A stretch of DNA of 64,000 nt from Halorarius halobius (lineage in GTDB: Archaea > Halobacteriota > Halobacteria > Halobacteriales > Haloarculaceae), in contig NZ_CP101161.1 in assembly GCF_024298865.1 (NCBI RefSeq), forward strand, positions 1,943,227-2,007,226. Direction: 5' to 3'. A program made the translations under genes and the position numbers. Positions 18,220 through 28,703 of this stretch are shown piece after piece. The first letter of the stretch is position 1. Each line of letters begins with the position of its first letter. Below the pieces are notes generated by a model, which was not told the DNA's origin, ran no database searches, and saw nothing but the letters and a program-made list of their open reading frames with translations.

Positions 18220-19736
18220 ACGCCGACCTGCTGGTCGTCGGGTCGGGCGTCGCCGGCTGTTCGGCGGCGCTCGCGGCCGACGACGCCGGCGCGGACGTGA
18301 CGCTCGTCACGAAGGCCACGGCGCCGGACGACGCCACCTCCTACTGGGCGCAGGGCGGCATCGCCGTCTCGCGTGGCGACCCCGACGCCTTCCGCGAGGA
18401 CGTCCTCGCGGCGGGCGACGGGGCCTGCGACCCCGCGGCGGTCGACACGCTCGTCGCGGCGGCCGACGACGCGGTCCGCGAGGTCCTGATAGACCGTCTC
18501 GGCGTGCCGTTCGACGGCGACGACGAGTTCGACTTCGGCCGCGAGGCGGCCCACTCGGAGAACCGCATCCTGCACGTCGACGCCGCGACCGGCGCGGCCG
18601 TCCTCCCGCGGTTTCTCTCGCATCTGCGGACGGAGACGAGCGTCGACGTCGTCGAGGACACCGCCGCGCTCGATCTGGTGACCCACGAGGGGCGGGTCCA
18701 CGGCGCGCTCCTCGAATCGGGCGGCGACGTGGAGCCCTGCGTCGCGGGGGCGACCCTGCTGGCGACGGGCGGCATCGGCGCGGCCTACGGCCGGACGACG
18801 AACCCGCCGGGCGCGACGGGCGACGGCGTCGCCATGGCCGCGCTCGCCGGCGCCGACGTCGCGGACATGGAGTACGTCCAGTTCCACCCAACGGCCTGCG
18901 TCGTCGACAGCGAGGGTGCGAATCCCGCTGGCGACCGGCCGGGAACCGGCGACGGCGAGGTGCCGTTCCTCGTCAGCGAGGCCGTCCGCGGCGAGGGTGC
19001 CGTCCTCCGGGACGGCGACGGCGAGCGGTTCATGCCCGACCGCCACCCGGACGCGGACCTCGCGCCCCGGGACGTCGTCGCCCGCGCCGTCCGCGAGCGC
19101 CGCGAGGCGACCGGCGAGGTGCGTCTCGACGTCTCGGGCGTCGCGTTCGCCGCCGAGTTCCCCGGTCTCGCCGAGCGGTGCCGCGAGCACGGCGTCGACC
19201 CCGACGAGGGGATTCCGGTCGCGCCCGCCCAGCATTTCCTCTGTGGCGGCATCGACGTGGACCGCGACGGCCGGGCGAGCCTCGACCGCCTGTTCGCGGC
19301 CGGCGAGTGCGCCCGCACGGGGGTCCACGGCGCGAACCGCCTCGCATCCACCTCCCTGCTCGAAGGGCTGGTGTTCGGCCGGCGGGCGGGCCGTGCGGCG
19401 GCGGGGTTCGACCCCGAGCCCGTGGAGACGCCCGACCTTCGGGACAGCGACCCGGCCCTCCCCGAGCGGTTCGCCGCCGAGAAGTTCCACCGTCTCCGGT
19501 CGACCATGAGCGAGCACGTCGGCATCGAGCGCACGCCCGACGGCCTCCGGAAAGCGGGCGCGGGGCTCCGCCGGCTGAAGGGCGAGGTGGACGCGTACAC
19601 CCGGACGCGGACCGCCCGCGAACTGTACGAACTCCGGAACGCGACCGTCTGTGGCCTGCTCGTCGCCCGCGCGGCCGCCGAGAACGACACCTCGCGGGGC
19701 TGTCACCACCTCGCCGCCGAGAGCCATGCCGATTGA
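18216..19736 (+). CDS. nadB: L-aspartate oxidase
   Basis: The 506-residue flavoprotein oxidises aspartate to iminoaspartate for NadA. It opens with the FAD-binding [20 protein letters not shown], followed by [36 protein letters not shown] with catalytic residues, and [20 protein letters not shown]. Length and motifs match NadB rather than a succinate dehydrogenase flavoprotein. It overlaps nadA by four bases and nadC by eleven bases. Confidence 0.95.
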   Translation: MNADLLVVGSGVAGCSAALAADDAGADVTLVTKATAPDDATSYWAQGGIAVSRGDPDAFREDVLAAGDGACDPAAVDTLVAAADDAVREVLIDRLGVPFDGDDEFDFGREAAHSENRILHVDAATGAAVLPRFLSHLRTETSVDVVEDTAALDLVTHEGRVHGALLESGGDVEPCVAGATLLATGGIGAAYGRTTNPPGATGDGVAMAALAGADVADMEYVQFHPTACVVDSEGANPAGDRPGTGDGEVPFLVSEAVRGEGAVLRDGDGERFMPDRHPDADLAPRDVVARAVRERREATGEVRLDVSGVAFAAEFPGLAERCREHGVDPDEGIPVAPAQHFLCGGIDVDRDGRASLDRLFAAGECARTGVHGANRLASTSLLEGLVFGRRAGRAAAGFDPEPVETPDLRDSDPALPERFAAEKFHRLRSTMSEHVGIERTPDGLRKAGAGLRRLKGEVDAYTRTRTARELYELRNATVCGLLVARAAAENDTSRGCHHLAAESHAD

Positions 19737-20556
19737 GCGCTCGCAGGTGGAGCGGTGGCTCCGCGAGGACCTCGGCCACCACGACGTGACCAACGACGTG
19801 CCGGGCGAGACGGCGGGTCGGCTCGTCGCCAGGCAGGCGGGCGTCGTCGCCGGCCTCGACGCCGCCGTCGACACCTTCGACTACCTCGGCGTCGAGGTGC
19901 TCGACCGCGCCGACGCTGGCACCCGAATCGAGGCGGGCGACCCCCTCCTCCGGGTCGAGGGCGCGACCGCCGACGTGTTGCGCGGCGAGCGGGTCGCCGC
20001 TAACCTCGTCGGTCACGCCTCCGGAGTCGCGACGGAGACCCGGCGCGCGGTCGAGGCGGCCCACGAGGTCGACGAGGACGTGCGCGTCGCCGGCACCCGC
20101 AAGACGACGCCCGGCCTGCGCGGCATCGAGAAGCGGGCCATCGTCGCCGGCGGCGGCGACACCCACCGGCTCGACCTCTCGCACATGGTGATGGTGAAGG
20201 ACAACCACGTCGCGGAACTGGGGCTGGAGGCGGCCGTCGAGCGGTTCCGCGAGCGGGCGTCGTTCGCCACGAAGGTCGAGTGCGAGGTGACGCGGCCGGA
20301 GCAGGCGCCGCGGGCGGCCGCCGCCGGCGCGGACGTGGTACTGCTGGACAACATGTGTCCCGAGGAGACGGCGCGAGCCGTCGACCTGCTCGACGGGGCG
20401 GCGCTCGCAGAGGCGTCGGGCGGCATCACCGTCGAGACGGTGGCCGACTACGCCGCGGCGGGCGTCGACGTGGTGTCGCTGGGGCGTCTCACCCACTCCG
20501 CGCCGCAGTTGGACGTGTCGTTCCGGACTAGCTCTGCAGGCCGCCCGTCACCGTGA
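19726..20556 (+). CDS. nadC: Nicotinate-nucleotide pyrophosphorylase (quinolinate phosphoribosyltransferase)
   Basis: The 276-residue enzyme converts quinolinate and PRPP to nicotinate mononucleotide. Motifs include LREDLGHHDVTNDV, VAGTRKTTPGLRGIEKRAI, HRLDLSHMVMVKDNH, and EASGGITVETVADYAAAGVD with LGRLTHSAP. The start at 19726 lies inside the end of nadB. Its 3' end overlaps an opposite-strand small membrane protein gene by 29 bases. Confidence 0.95.
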   Translation: MPIERSQVERWLREDLGHHDVTNDVPGETAGRLVARQAGVVAGLDAAVDTFDYLGVEVLDRADAGTRIEAGDPLLRVEGATADVLRGERVAANLVGHASGVATETRRAVEAAHEVDEDVRVAGTRKTTPGLRGIEKRAIVAGGGDTHRLDLSHMVMVKDNHVAELGLEAAVERFRERASFATKVECEVTRPEQAPRAAAAGADVVLLDNMCPEETARAVDLLDGAALAEASGGITVETVADYAAAGVDVVSLGRLTHSAPQLDVSFRTSSAGRPSP

Positions 20557-20755
20557 GGACGCCGCCGATGGCGCCCACGACGAGGCCGCCCAGCCGCGCC
20601 AGCTGGTAGTTGCGCACCTGCTGGTCGGAGAACTGGAAGCCGCCGAACATGGAGTCGTTGACCTCCATCAGGCTCATCTGCCCCCAGACGAGGGCGATGC
20701 CGCCGACGATGAGGAGGGCGATACCGAGGTACACCAGCGTGTCGTCGTCGCTCAT
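20528..20755 (-). CDS. Small two-helix membrane protein (75 aa), unknown
   Basis: The 75-residue protein has two hydrophobic segments, VYLGIALLIVGGIALVWG and LGGLVVGAIGGVLTVTG, joined by a polar loop. I do not recognise a family. Its 3' end overlaps nadC head-on by 29 bases, so the two genes share coding DNA at their ends. The reading frame is otherwise free of shadowing genes, which supports it being real. Confidence 0.55.
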   Translation of the reverse strand: MSDDDTLVYLGIALLIVGGIALVWGQMSLMEVNDSMFGGFQFSDQQVRNYQLARLGGLVVGAIGGVLTVTGGLQS

Positions 20756-20815
20756 GCGTCCGTCGGTTCCCGGGCATCGGGGTTATATGTTGGGGGATAG
20801 ACGACGGAATTAACG

Positions 20816-22342
<1,527 letters not shown>

Positions 22343-22423
22343 TACTGGAGTGGTGGCCGCCGCTCCGTAAGTAGCGTTCGGAACCCGCACAACACCTAAC
22401 CCGCGGCGGGTCGACGCCCGCGC

Positions 22424-23185
22424 ATGCAACGACTGGCCCACGACGTCGACGCCGACGGCACCCGCATCCGCCTGTGGGAGCGGTCACCGTCCGACCCCGA
22501 CGAGGCCGTCCTGTTCGTCCACGGCGCAACCTACCCCGGCCGCGTGGTGTTCGACCTCGACGCCTCCGGCGGCTACTCGTGGCTCGACGCGACGGCCCGC
22601 GCCGGCCGCGCGGCGTTCGCCGTCGACCTCCGGGGGTACGGCGACAGCGAGCGCCCGCCCGCGATGGACGCGCCCGCGGACGCGAACCCGCCGCCAGCGC
22701 GGGCCGACGCCGTCGTCGCGGACGTGCGTGCGGCGCTTGCGGCCGTCCGCGAGCGGGTCGACCGCGTCCACCTCGTCGGCTACTCGTGGGGGACGATAAT
22801 CTGCGGGCGCCTGCTCGCGTCGTCGGACGCGCCGGTCGTCGCCTCGCTGACGCAGTTCGCGCCCGTGTTCCGGATGGACGAGGCCGTCGTCGCCGACTTC
22901 GACCCCGGCGACCCCGCGCCCGCCTACCGGAGGCTCACCCTGCTCGACCTGCGCGAGACGGTCGATGCCGACCCGTACGACCCCGCCGCCGTCGGGGTGC
23001 CGACGCTCGTGGTTCGCGGGAGCGAGGACCCGACCGCGACCCGCGCGGACGCTTATCGGCTGTACGACGCGCTCGACGCGCCACGGGAGTACGCCGAACT
23101 CGGCGGCGGCACCCACTTCCTCCCGCTGGAGGCGCGCCGAGGCGCGCTGTACGACGCGGTGGCGGGGTTCCACGACCGGGCGTGA
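22424..23185 (+). CDS. Alpha/beta hydrolase
   Basis: The 253-residue protein has the alpha/beta hydrolase fold: oxyanion strand VLFVHGATYPG, nucleophile elbow GYSWGT (Ser), an acid in PTLVVRGSEDPTA and the catalytic His in GGTHFLPLEA. Ester, lactone or haloalkane substrates cannot be distinguished. It is divergent from gpmI across an 81-base gap. Confidence 0.8.
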   Translation: MQRLAHDVDADGTRIRLWERSPSDPDEAVLFVHGATYPGRVVFDLDASGGYSWLDATARAGRAAFAVDLRGYGDSERPPAMDAPADANPPPARADAVVADVRAALAAVRERVDRVHLVGYSWGTIICGRLLASSDAPVVASLTQFAPVFRMDEAVVADFDPGDPAPAYRRLTLLDLRETVDADPYDPAAVGVPTLVVRGSEDPTATRADAYRLYDALDAPREYAELGGGTHFLPLEARRGALYDAVAGFHDRA

Positions 23186-23344
23186 GTCGGCTCGCTTCGC
23201 TGGCTCACGCGCGGTTCGCGGGTCGTTCCCTCCGGTCACTCCCCGCTTGCCGTTCCGTGAATCTTGCTCCCTTCGGTCGCTCGACCCACCCGTCGATCGA
23301 CGCCCGCCGGGAGCTTTTTACGACGACCCGACCAGTCGCCGGAC
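23186..23344. other. Intergenic stretch with imperfect inverted repeats
   Basis: This gap begins with an imperfect hairpin-forming sequence at 23186-23211 (GTGAGTCGGC ... GCTGGCTCAC) and further CGGTCACTCC-like repeats, a low-complexity style common between haloarchaeal genes. It could help terminate the hydrolase transcript. The nurA promoter lies at its right end. No credible ORF is present. Confidence 0.4.
23314..23320 (+). promoter_or_regulatory. TATA-like box of nurA
   Basis: The sequence AGCTTTTTACG lies 25-31 bases before the nurA GTG. The same core GCTTTTTA precedes herA at nearly the same distance. Confidence 0.55.
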
Positions 23345-24601
23345 GTGACGCTCGACCCGGTGCATTTCAAGGCCATCTCGCGGCTGGCGGGCCGCGTCCA
23401 GCGGAGCGTCGACGAGCAGGAACACCGGGAGTTCGCGGAGACCGTCTGGTCGGAGTGGCTCGACCCGCTCGTGGACGACGGGACGCGCGTCGTCGAGCCG
23501 CTGGGTGACCAGCGACGCCGGAAAGTGGACATCGAGGACGTGGCGCTGGAGGCCGACCGGTTCCCCACCCGTCACGGCCTCGATTCGGGCACCATCAACC
23601 CGACGACGTTCAAGAACAGCCTCGTGGTGGACGTGGCCCAGGCCGCGATGAGCCGGGTGCCCTCCGAGTTGGACTTACATCGCGCGCGGACGATGGTGAT
23701 TGCCGTCCACTCGAACGACGCGACTGTGGCGTTTCCCGACGACTGGAGCATGGACGACGAGGGGTACGTCCGCCAGCGACTGCTCCACGTCCCGCAGGTG
23801 GACCGCTCGATGACCGCCGTCGTCCACGAACTGGGGCTGTATCTCGCCGAAATCACCCACGCCCGCGACAACGCCGACGTGGTCGAGGACCTGCTGGTGA
23901 TGGACGGCCCCATCTACCCGAAAGGACTCCTGACGTGGGCGAACCGCGACCCCGAACTCTCCGAACTCCTGCGCGAGGAGGAACAGCCCCAGCGCATCAT
24001 CCAGAGCTACGTCCGGATGGTCGAGCGGTTCATCGAGCGGGACGTGCCGCTCGTGGGGTTCGTGAAGAACCCCGCCAGCCGCCTGCTCACCCGGACCGTC
24101 CGCCAGCGGGAAGGGAACGCGCCGTGGCTCAACGACGCCGCCTTCTTCTCGCAGGTGCTCGAACGCGGCGGCTTCGAGGAGGGCGTCTGGGAGCGGGAGA
24201 CGGACGCCCTGACGTTCACGAACTGGTTCGTCTCCCGCGGCGGCACCGACGGCACGCTGTCGGCGACGGACCTGCCGTACGGCGTCGACAGGGTCCGTGA
24301 CCCCCGCGAGTACGAGGTGACGTTCTCGATGGTGTACGACCCGCGGACGGACACCATCTACCGGGTGGAAGCGCCCCGTGCGTTCACCGAGGACGCCGAC
24401 CGCCGGGAGGCGCTACTCCGGCAGGTGCTGAAGGGTATCGCCGCCGAGCGCGGCCCCCCGGAGGCCGTCGCCAAAGCCGACTCGCTGGCGAAAATCGGGA
24501 GCGAGGAGACGGCCGCGCTCCGCGAGTCGCTGGAGGGGTCGTTCGACTCCGAACTCGACACCGACTACGACGACGACCGCTGGGGCGCGTTCGACTACTG
24601 A
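23345..24601 (+). CDS. nurA: NurA-domain DNA-end-resection nuclease
   Basis: The 418-residue protein matches the haloarchaeal NurA family. The first catalytic Asp is in HGLDSGTINPTTFKN (near residue 80), and later conserved parts are LVMDGPIYPKGLLTWA and VGFVKNPASR. NurA is a 5'-3' nuclease that works with the HerA translocase and Mre11-Rad50 in double-strand-break repair. The GTG start at 23345 sits 25-31 bases after a TATA-like box, consistent with a leaderless message. The partner herA is 1.4 kb downstream on the same strand. Confidence 0.85.
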   Translation: MTLDPVHFKAISRLAGRVQRSVDEQEHREFAETVWSEWLDPLVDDGTRVVEPLGDQRRRKVDIEDVALEADRFPTRHGLDSGTINPTTFKNSLVVDVAQAAMSRVPSELDLHRARTMVIAVHSNDATVAFPDDWSMDDEGYVRQRLLHVPQVDRSMTAVVHELGLYLAEITHARDNADVVEDLLVMDGPIYPKGLLTWANRDPELSELLREEEQPQRIIQSYVRMVERFIERDVPLVGFVKNPASRLLTRTVRQREGNAPWLNDAAFFSQVLERGGFEEGVWERETDALTFTNWFVSRGGTDGTLSATDLPYGVDRVRDPREYEVTFSMVYDPRTDTIYRVEAPRAFTEDADRREALLRQVLKGIAAERGPPEAVAKADSLAKIGSEETAALRESLEGSFDSELDTDYDDDRWGAFDY

Positions 24602-24605
24602 CGGC

Positions 24606-25535
24606 TCACAGCACCGCTACCAGCATGACCATCAGCGACCCGCCGCCGACCAGAAGCGCCAGCGCCCCGCCGACGAGCACGCGCTGGGCGGTCCATCTGC
24701 GGAGCGCCGCGTGGTCGCCCCGGCCGACCGTGACCGGGCCGTCGACGCCCGCGACGACCGGTTCGGGGTAGTCGGCCCGGGACACCTCGCTCGCCTCGCC
24801 GACGACGGTGACGGCGTCGTCGGGTTCGAACGACCACTCCCGGTGGTGAGCGTCGCCGTCGGCGTCGGTGTGCGAGCGGGCGAGTTCCGCGGCGTCGTGG
24901 GCGTCGATTCCGGCCGGGTCGACGAGCAGGCGCCCCGACCCGTCGGCGACGTAGAACGGACCGCCCGCGGTCTCCGATTCGGCTTCGAGACGCCCACCGA
25001 GAAACGACCGTTCGGCGGCGTGTCGGTACCAGACCGTCTCCGCACCGGAGACGGGGCCGGTGACCGTGCCGTCGGCGGGGACGACGCGGCCGGTGACGGC
25101 AACCGGGCCGTCGCTCGCGTCGTCGGCCGGTCCCACCTCGGCGGCGCGGACGCGGCGGTAGCGGCCGAGATGCCCGAAACAGATGGCGACGGCCAGCGAC
25201 CCGGCGAGATACAGCGCGGACGCCCAGCCGTAGAGGGTGAGACAGCCGCGGTAGCCGATGCCGTCACAGAACGGCTGGGGGTCGCCGACGAGATACGTCA
25301 GGCCGACGCCGCCGGCGGCGACGGCCAGCGCCAGGAGCCACGCGCCCGGCCCGATGCCGGTCGTCCGGTACAGCGTCGGCCACGCCCCCGGAACCAGCCC
25401 GACTCCGCCGACGAGAAGCGCGGCGACGACGAGCAGGCCGCTCGTGAGCAGGTCGACCGGGAGGAGGTAGCTGGCGAGCACGGCGACGAGGAGGACGGCG
25501 ACGACGGCGAACACGCGGCGGGGCTGGCGGGCCAT
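24606..25535 (-). CDS. Membrane protein with GIDE-like domain
   Basis: The 309-residue protein has four N-terminal hydrophobic segments in the first 120 residues, a soluble middle domain, and one final hydrophobic segment (VLVGGALALLVGGGSLMVML). The soluble part has the pattern VTGRVVPADGTVTGPVSG, WYRHAAERS, FYVADGSGRLLVDPAGID and DDAVTVVGEASEV, which is the GIDE/BAM-type domain seen in eukaryotic mitochondrial E3 ligase MULAN and many prokaryotic membrane proteins. No RING finger is present, so ligase activity is not expected. It lies between nurA and herA on the opposite strand. Confidence 0.7.
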   Translation of the reverse strand: MARQPRRVFAVVAVLLVAVLASYLLPVDLLTSGLLVVAALLVGGVGLVPGAWPTLYRTTGIGPGAWLLALAVAAGGVGLTYLVGDPQPFCDGIGYRGCLTLYGWASALYLAGSLAVAICFGHLGRYRRVRAAEVGPADDASDGPVAVTGRVVPADGTVTGPVSGAETVWYRHAAERSFLGGRLEAESETAGGPFYVADGSGRLLVDPAGIDAHDAAELARSHTDADGDAHHREWSFEPDDAVTVVGEASEVSRADYPEPVVAGVDGPVTVGRGDHAALRRWTAQRVLVGGALALLVGGGSLMVMLVAVL

Positions 25536-25596
25536 CGGCTCTCCGTGGGTCGGTCCGGGACAAAAAACTCCGTGTCGACTCCCCTGGACGAGGCGC

Positions 25597-25947
25597 CTAC
25601 GACTCGACTTCGCAGCCGGGGTCCTCCTTCACGACCTCGACCTCGACGCTGTCGCCGACGACGCCCAGCCGTGCGAACTGCGTGCGGACGTGCTCCTTGG
25701 CGGCCTCGACGGCGCGGTCGCGCGTCTCGAAGCCGCGCGGCATCGGCGACTCGAATGCGACCCGGAGTTCCCGGTCACCGATTCTCTGTAGCTGGCCGCC
25801 GCTCTCCACCTCGTAGAACGCGTCGCAGACCCAGACGTACGGCGCGCCCTCGTCGGGCGCCCCCTTGAACGCAGGCGGGTCCTCGCCCCGCTCGTACAGC
25901 GTGCCGGTGAGGGTCGTTCCCCCGGCGTGCCCCCGGATGAGTAGCAT
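25597..25947 (-). CDS. Conserved haloarchaeal protein (116 aa), unknown
   Basis: The 116-residue acidic protein starts MLLIRGHAGGTTLTGTLYER and has VWVCDAFYEVESGGQ and a C-terminal helix-strand unit with QFARLGVVGDSVEVEVVKE. I recognise it only as the sort of conserved short haloarchaeal protein catalogued under a DUF number (possibly DUF7113). A minus-strand TATA-like box (GCATATACGG, 25969-25978) lies about 25 bases before the ATG. It is divergent from herA. Confidence 0.6.
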   Translation of the reverse strand: MLLIRGHAGGTTLTGTLYERGEDPPAFKGAPDEGAPYVWVCDAFYEVESGGQLQRIGDRELRVAFESPMPRGFETRDRAVEAAKEHVRTQFARLGVVGDSVEVEVVKEDPGCEVES

Positions 25948-26018
25948 ACGCCGACGTACGCGAGCCAGCCGTATATGCTCGCGGGGGGTCGGCGCCGGCG
26001 ACGCCGTCGGGCGAGAGG

Positions 26019-26025
26019 CTTTTTA
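26019..26025 (+). promoter_or_regulatory. TATA-like box of herA
   Basis: GCTTTTTACCGG lies about 25-31 bases before the herA ATG, matching the nurA promoter core. Confidence 0.55.
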
Positions 26026-26049
26026 CCGGAGCGGGTCGCACGCCCGGGC

Positions 26050-27849
26050 ATGTCTGACCTCGGGGACTTCTCCGACTTCGAACCCGACGATAGCGAGGGG
26101 GGCGCCGACGGGGGGGCCGACCCGTCGAGCGCCGACGCGGGCGACGACGAGCGGCAGTTCGAGTCCGTCGACGCCTCGCCCGTCGGCCGCGACAGCGGCG
26201 TCGGCACGCTCTCGGCGGCAGAAGGGCTCGCCATCGGCGAGGAGGCTGACGAGACCCGCCTGCGTGCGTACGTCACCACGGACAACCGCTCGTCGGTGCG
26301 CGTGGGGTCGTATCTCGTCGCGGACTACCCCGACGGCGAACGGCTGTTCTGCAAGATAACGACCCTGGAGTACGCCCAGGAGTTCCGCTCCGACGACGCC
26401 ACCGAGATTCACGCCCGGCGCGCGATGCGGAGCGACGGCATCGACGAGGCCGACTACAAGTTCATGGCGACGCTCGACCCCGTGGCGGTCATCTACGCGG
26501 AGGGGAGCGACCTGAAGCGGCGGATGCCTGACCGGGTGCCGAAACCCGAGACCGTCGTGCGGCAGGCCGAGGACAAGGCCGAGGTGAAGACCGGGCTGAA
26601 GGTGCCCGACTCGGGCGTGTTCGTCGGCCACCTCGCGGTCGGCGGCGAGAAGGTGCGGACCGCCGCCGACCCACCGACCGTCGACTACCGCCTGAAAGAC
26701 GACTACGACGCGGGCGACCCGCTCGTGTTTCGGCACGCGCTGGTCGCCGGCGGCACCGGGTCCGGGAAGACCCACGCCTCGAAGAACATCCTCCGGCAGT
26801 ATCTCGGGCGCACCTACGAGATGGCCGACGGCCGGACGCCCGGCGTCGCCGTCGTCCAGTTCGACCCGCAGGACGAGTACGCCCAGATGCACGACGACGG
26901 CGACTACCCCGACGAGTTCGCACGCCGCATCGAGCGCGAAGGGGTGAAACACGGCGGCCACGACGACACGAAGGCGTTCTACCCCGTGGTGGGGTCGGCG
27001 ACGTACGCCGCCGACCACCACCGCGCCGAGCAGGTGGCCTTCACCGTCCCGTTCTCGATGGTCCGCGACCGGCCGTGGCTGGTCGCGGGCGGCGGCCTCA
27101 ACGACAACCAGTATCCGGCGCTCCAGCAGTTGCTCGACCGGTTCTTCTCCCAGCACGGCGACGAGGGCACCTACGACCAGTTCCGGTCGTTCCTCGACGA
27201 CCCCTCGCTCCGGGAGGAGCTCCACGACTCCGGCCGTATCCACGAGGCGACGTACGACGCCGTCAAGCGGAAGACGTACGGGTTCGGCGACGTGTTCGAC
27301 CAGGACGCCCCGCCCATCACCGAGTTGGTCCACGAGTTCGTCCGGCCGGGCGGGCTGACGACGGTGCCGACGTACCACGTCAACGACTCGCGGAAGACGA
27401 CCACGGTAGTGCTGGCGCTCGCCTCGCTTCTGGTCGACGAGAAACTGTCGAACGACCCCGAGTTCGACCGCATCACGGAGACGCCGCTCGTGCTCGGCAT
27501 GGACGAGGCGCACAACTTCCTCACCGACGCCGACAGCGTGCAGGCCCGGAAGGTCATCGGGAAGTTCTCCGAGGCCGCGAAACAGGGCCGCAAGGAGCGT
27601 CTGGGGCTGTTTCTCATCACGCAGGACCCACAGGACATCGCGGACCCCGTGTTCAAACAGGTGAACACGACAGTCGTGCTCAACCTCGGCGACGAGGACG
27701 CCATCAAGTCGGTGAACATCCCCGCCTCGCTGGAGGGGAAGGTGCCGTACTTCGAGAAGGGGCAGATGGCCGTCTACTCGCCGGACAACTCCGAACCCGT
27801 CGAGGTGGTGGGGCTCCCCCACTGTGTGACCCGGCACGGCCGCGAGTAG
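26050..27849 (+). CDS. herA: HerA DNA translocase / helicase ATPase
   Basis: The 599-residue protein is a HerA/FtsK-superfamily ATPase. It has an acidic, Ser-rich N-terminal tail of about 45 residues, a HAS-barrel-like domain, the Walker A motif GGTGSGKTHAS near residues 233-243, Walker B LVLGMDEAHNF near residue 485, and a C-terminal arginine/sensor region (FLITQDPQDIADPVFKQVNT). HerA hexamers load onto DNA ends and drive NurA nuclease during resection. The nearby nurA supports this assignment over other HerA-like ATPases. Confidence 0.9.
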   Translation: MSDLGDFSDFEPDDSEGGADGGADPSSADAGDDERQFESVDASPVGRDSGVGTLSAAEGLAIGEEADETRLRAYVTTDNRSSVRVGSYLVADYPDGERLFCKITTLEYAQEFRSDDATEIHARRAMRSDGIDEADYKFMATLDPVAVIYAEGSDLKRRMPDRVPKPETVVRQAEDKAEVKTGLKVPDSGVFVGHLAVGGEKVRTAADPPTVDYRLKDDYDAGDPLVFRHALVAGGTGSGKTHASKNILRQYLGRTYEMADGRTPGVAVVQFDPQDEYAQMHDDGDYPDEFARRIEREGVKHGGHDDTKAFYPVVGSATYAADHHRAEQVAFTVPFSMVRDRPWLVAGGGLNDNQYPALQQLLDRFFSQHGDEGTYDQFRSFLDDPSLREELHDSGRIHEATYDAVKRKTYGFGDVFDQDAPPITELVHEFVRPGGLTTVPTYHVNDSRKTTTVVLALASLLVDEKLSNDPEFDRITETPLVLGMDEAHNFLTDADSVQARKVIGKFSEAAKQGRKERLGLFLITQDPQDIADPVFKQVNTTVVLNLGDEDAIKSVNIPASLEGKVPYFEKGQMAVYSPDNSEPVEVVGLPHCVTRHGRE

Positions 27850-27889
27850 AGCCGTATCGCTTTTGTCATCCGGTTGCGAACTGCTAGCT

Positions 27890-28315
27890 ATGAGCAAGCA
27901 CGTGCTGGTGCCCATCGACGGCTCGGACGGCGCCGACGACGCGGTTGCGTACGTCTACGAGGAGTTCCCCGACGCGACAGTGACGCTGTTGCACGTCATC
28001 AACCCCTCTCGGGCGGGCTACGGCGCGCAGGCCGGCATCCCCTCCTTCTCCGAGGAGTGGTACGAGGAGGCCGAGGCGGCCGCGGCGGAACTGTTCGAGG
28101 ACGCGGGGGCCGACGCGCCCGCGGGCGTCACCGTCGAGACGGCTACCGAGGTGGGCCAGCCCTCGAACGTCATCGTCGAGTACGCCGACGAGCACGACGT
28201 CGACGGCATCGTGATGGGGAGCCACGGCCGCAAGGGCGTCTCGCGTATCCTGCTGGGGAGCGTCGCCGAGACGGTGGTCCGGCGTGCCCACGTCCCGGTC
28301 ACCGTCGTCCGGTAG
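27890..28315 (+). CDS. Universal stress protein (UspA family)
   Basis: The 141-residue single-domain Usp starts with HVLVPIDGSDGADDAVAY and ends with the ATP-binding signature GIVMGSHGRKGVSRILLGSV followed by HVPVTVVR. It probably binds ATP and dimerises; the physiological target is unknown. The promoter region contains CGCTTTTGTC at about 27858-27867, a motif repeated before the next gene. Confidence 0.9.
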   Translation: MSKHVLVPIDGSDGADDAVAYVYEEFPDATVTLLHVINPSRAGYGAQAGIPSFSEEWYEEAEAAAAELFEDAGADAPAGVTVETATEVGQPSNVIVEYADEHDVDGIVMGSHGRKGVSRILLGSVAETVVRRAHVPVTVVR

Positions 28316-28355
28316 TCGGCGGCACGCTTTTGTCTCCTCGTTCGAAGCCACAGGC

Positions 28356-28703
28356 ATGCGCTCGGTGCCACGGGCCGACTGCGAGTTCGACGCGGTGACG
28401 GCCCACGAGTTGCTCGCGGACCCGACGCGGCGCGCGACGGTGGCCGCGCTGGCAGAGTCGGCCCCGCTGTCGGTGACGGAGCTATCGGAACTGGTCGCCG
28501 CCCGCGACCACGAGGAGCCGTCGGCCCGGTCGCTCGCGGGGAGTCGGCGGGAACTGGAGACGGAACTCGCCGTCGAACATCTGCCGCGGCTCGAACGGGC
28601 CTGCGTCGTCACCGAAACCGAGGCGGGCTACGACCGCGGGCCGACGTTCGGCTCGCTGGTGTCGGTGCTCGACACGACGGACGAACTGGTCGGAGAAGCT
28701 TAG
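28356..28703 (+). CDS. Winged-helix DNA-binding protein (DUF7344-like)
   Basis: The 115-residue protein contains an ArsR-like HTH pattern, ELLADPTRRATVAALAESA then LSVTELSELVAARD, followed by HLPRLERACVVTETEAGY, typical of a winged helix. It may be a small haloarchaeal transcription regulator. It follows the Usp gene by 40 bases and has its own CGCTTTTGTC promoter-like element at about 28325-28334. Its stop overlaps the opposite-strand CBS gene stop by four bases. Confidence 0.7.
   Translation: MRSVPRADCEFDAVTAHELLADPTRRATVAALAESAPLSVTELSELVAARDHEEPSARSLAGSRRELETELAVEHLPRLERACVVTETEAGYDRGPTFGSLVSVLDTTDELVGEA

Noticed and set aside
23186..23300. Possible insertion-sequence remnant
   Set aside because: Only short imperfect inverted repeats are present, with no transposase fragment or target duplication.
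26023..27915. 630-codon minus-strand frame antisense to herA
   Set aside because: It mirrors herA codon structure and shows no protein family features.
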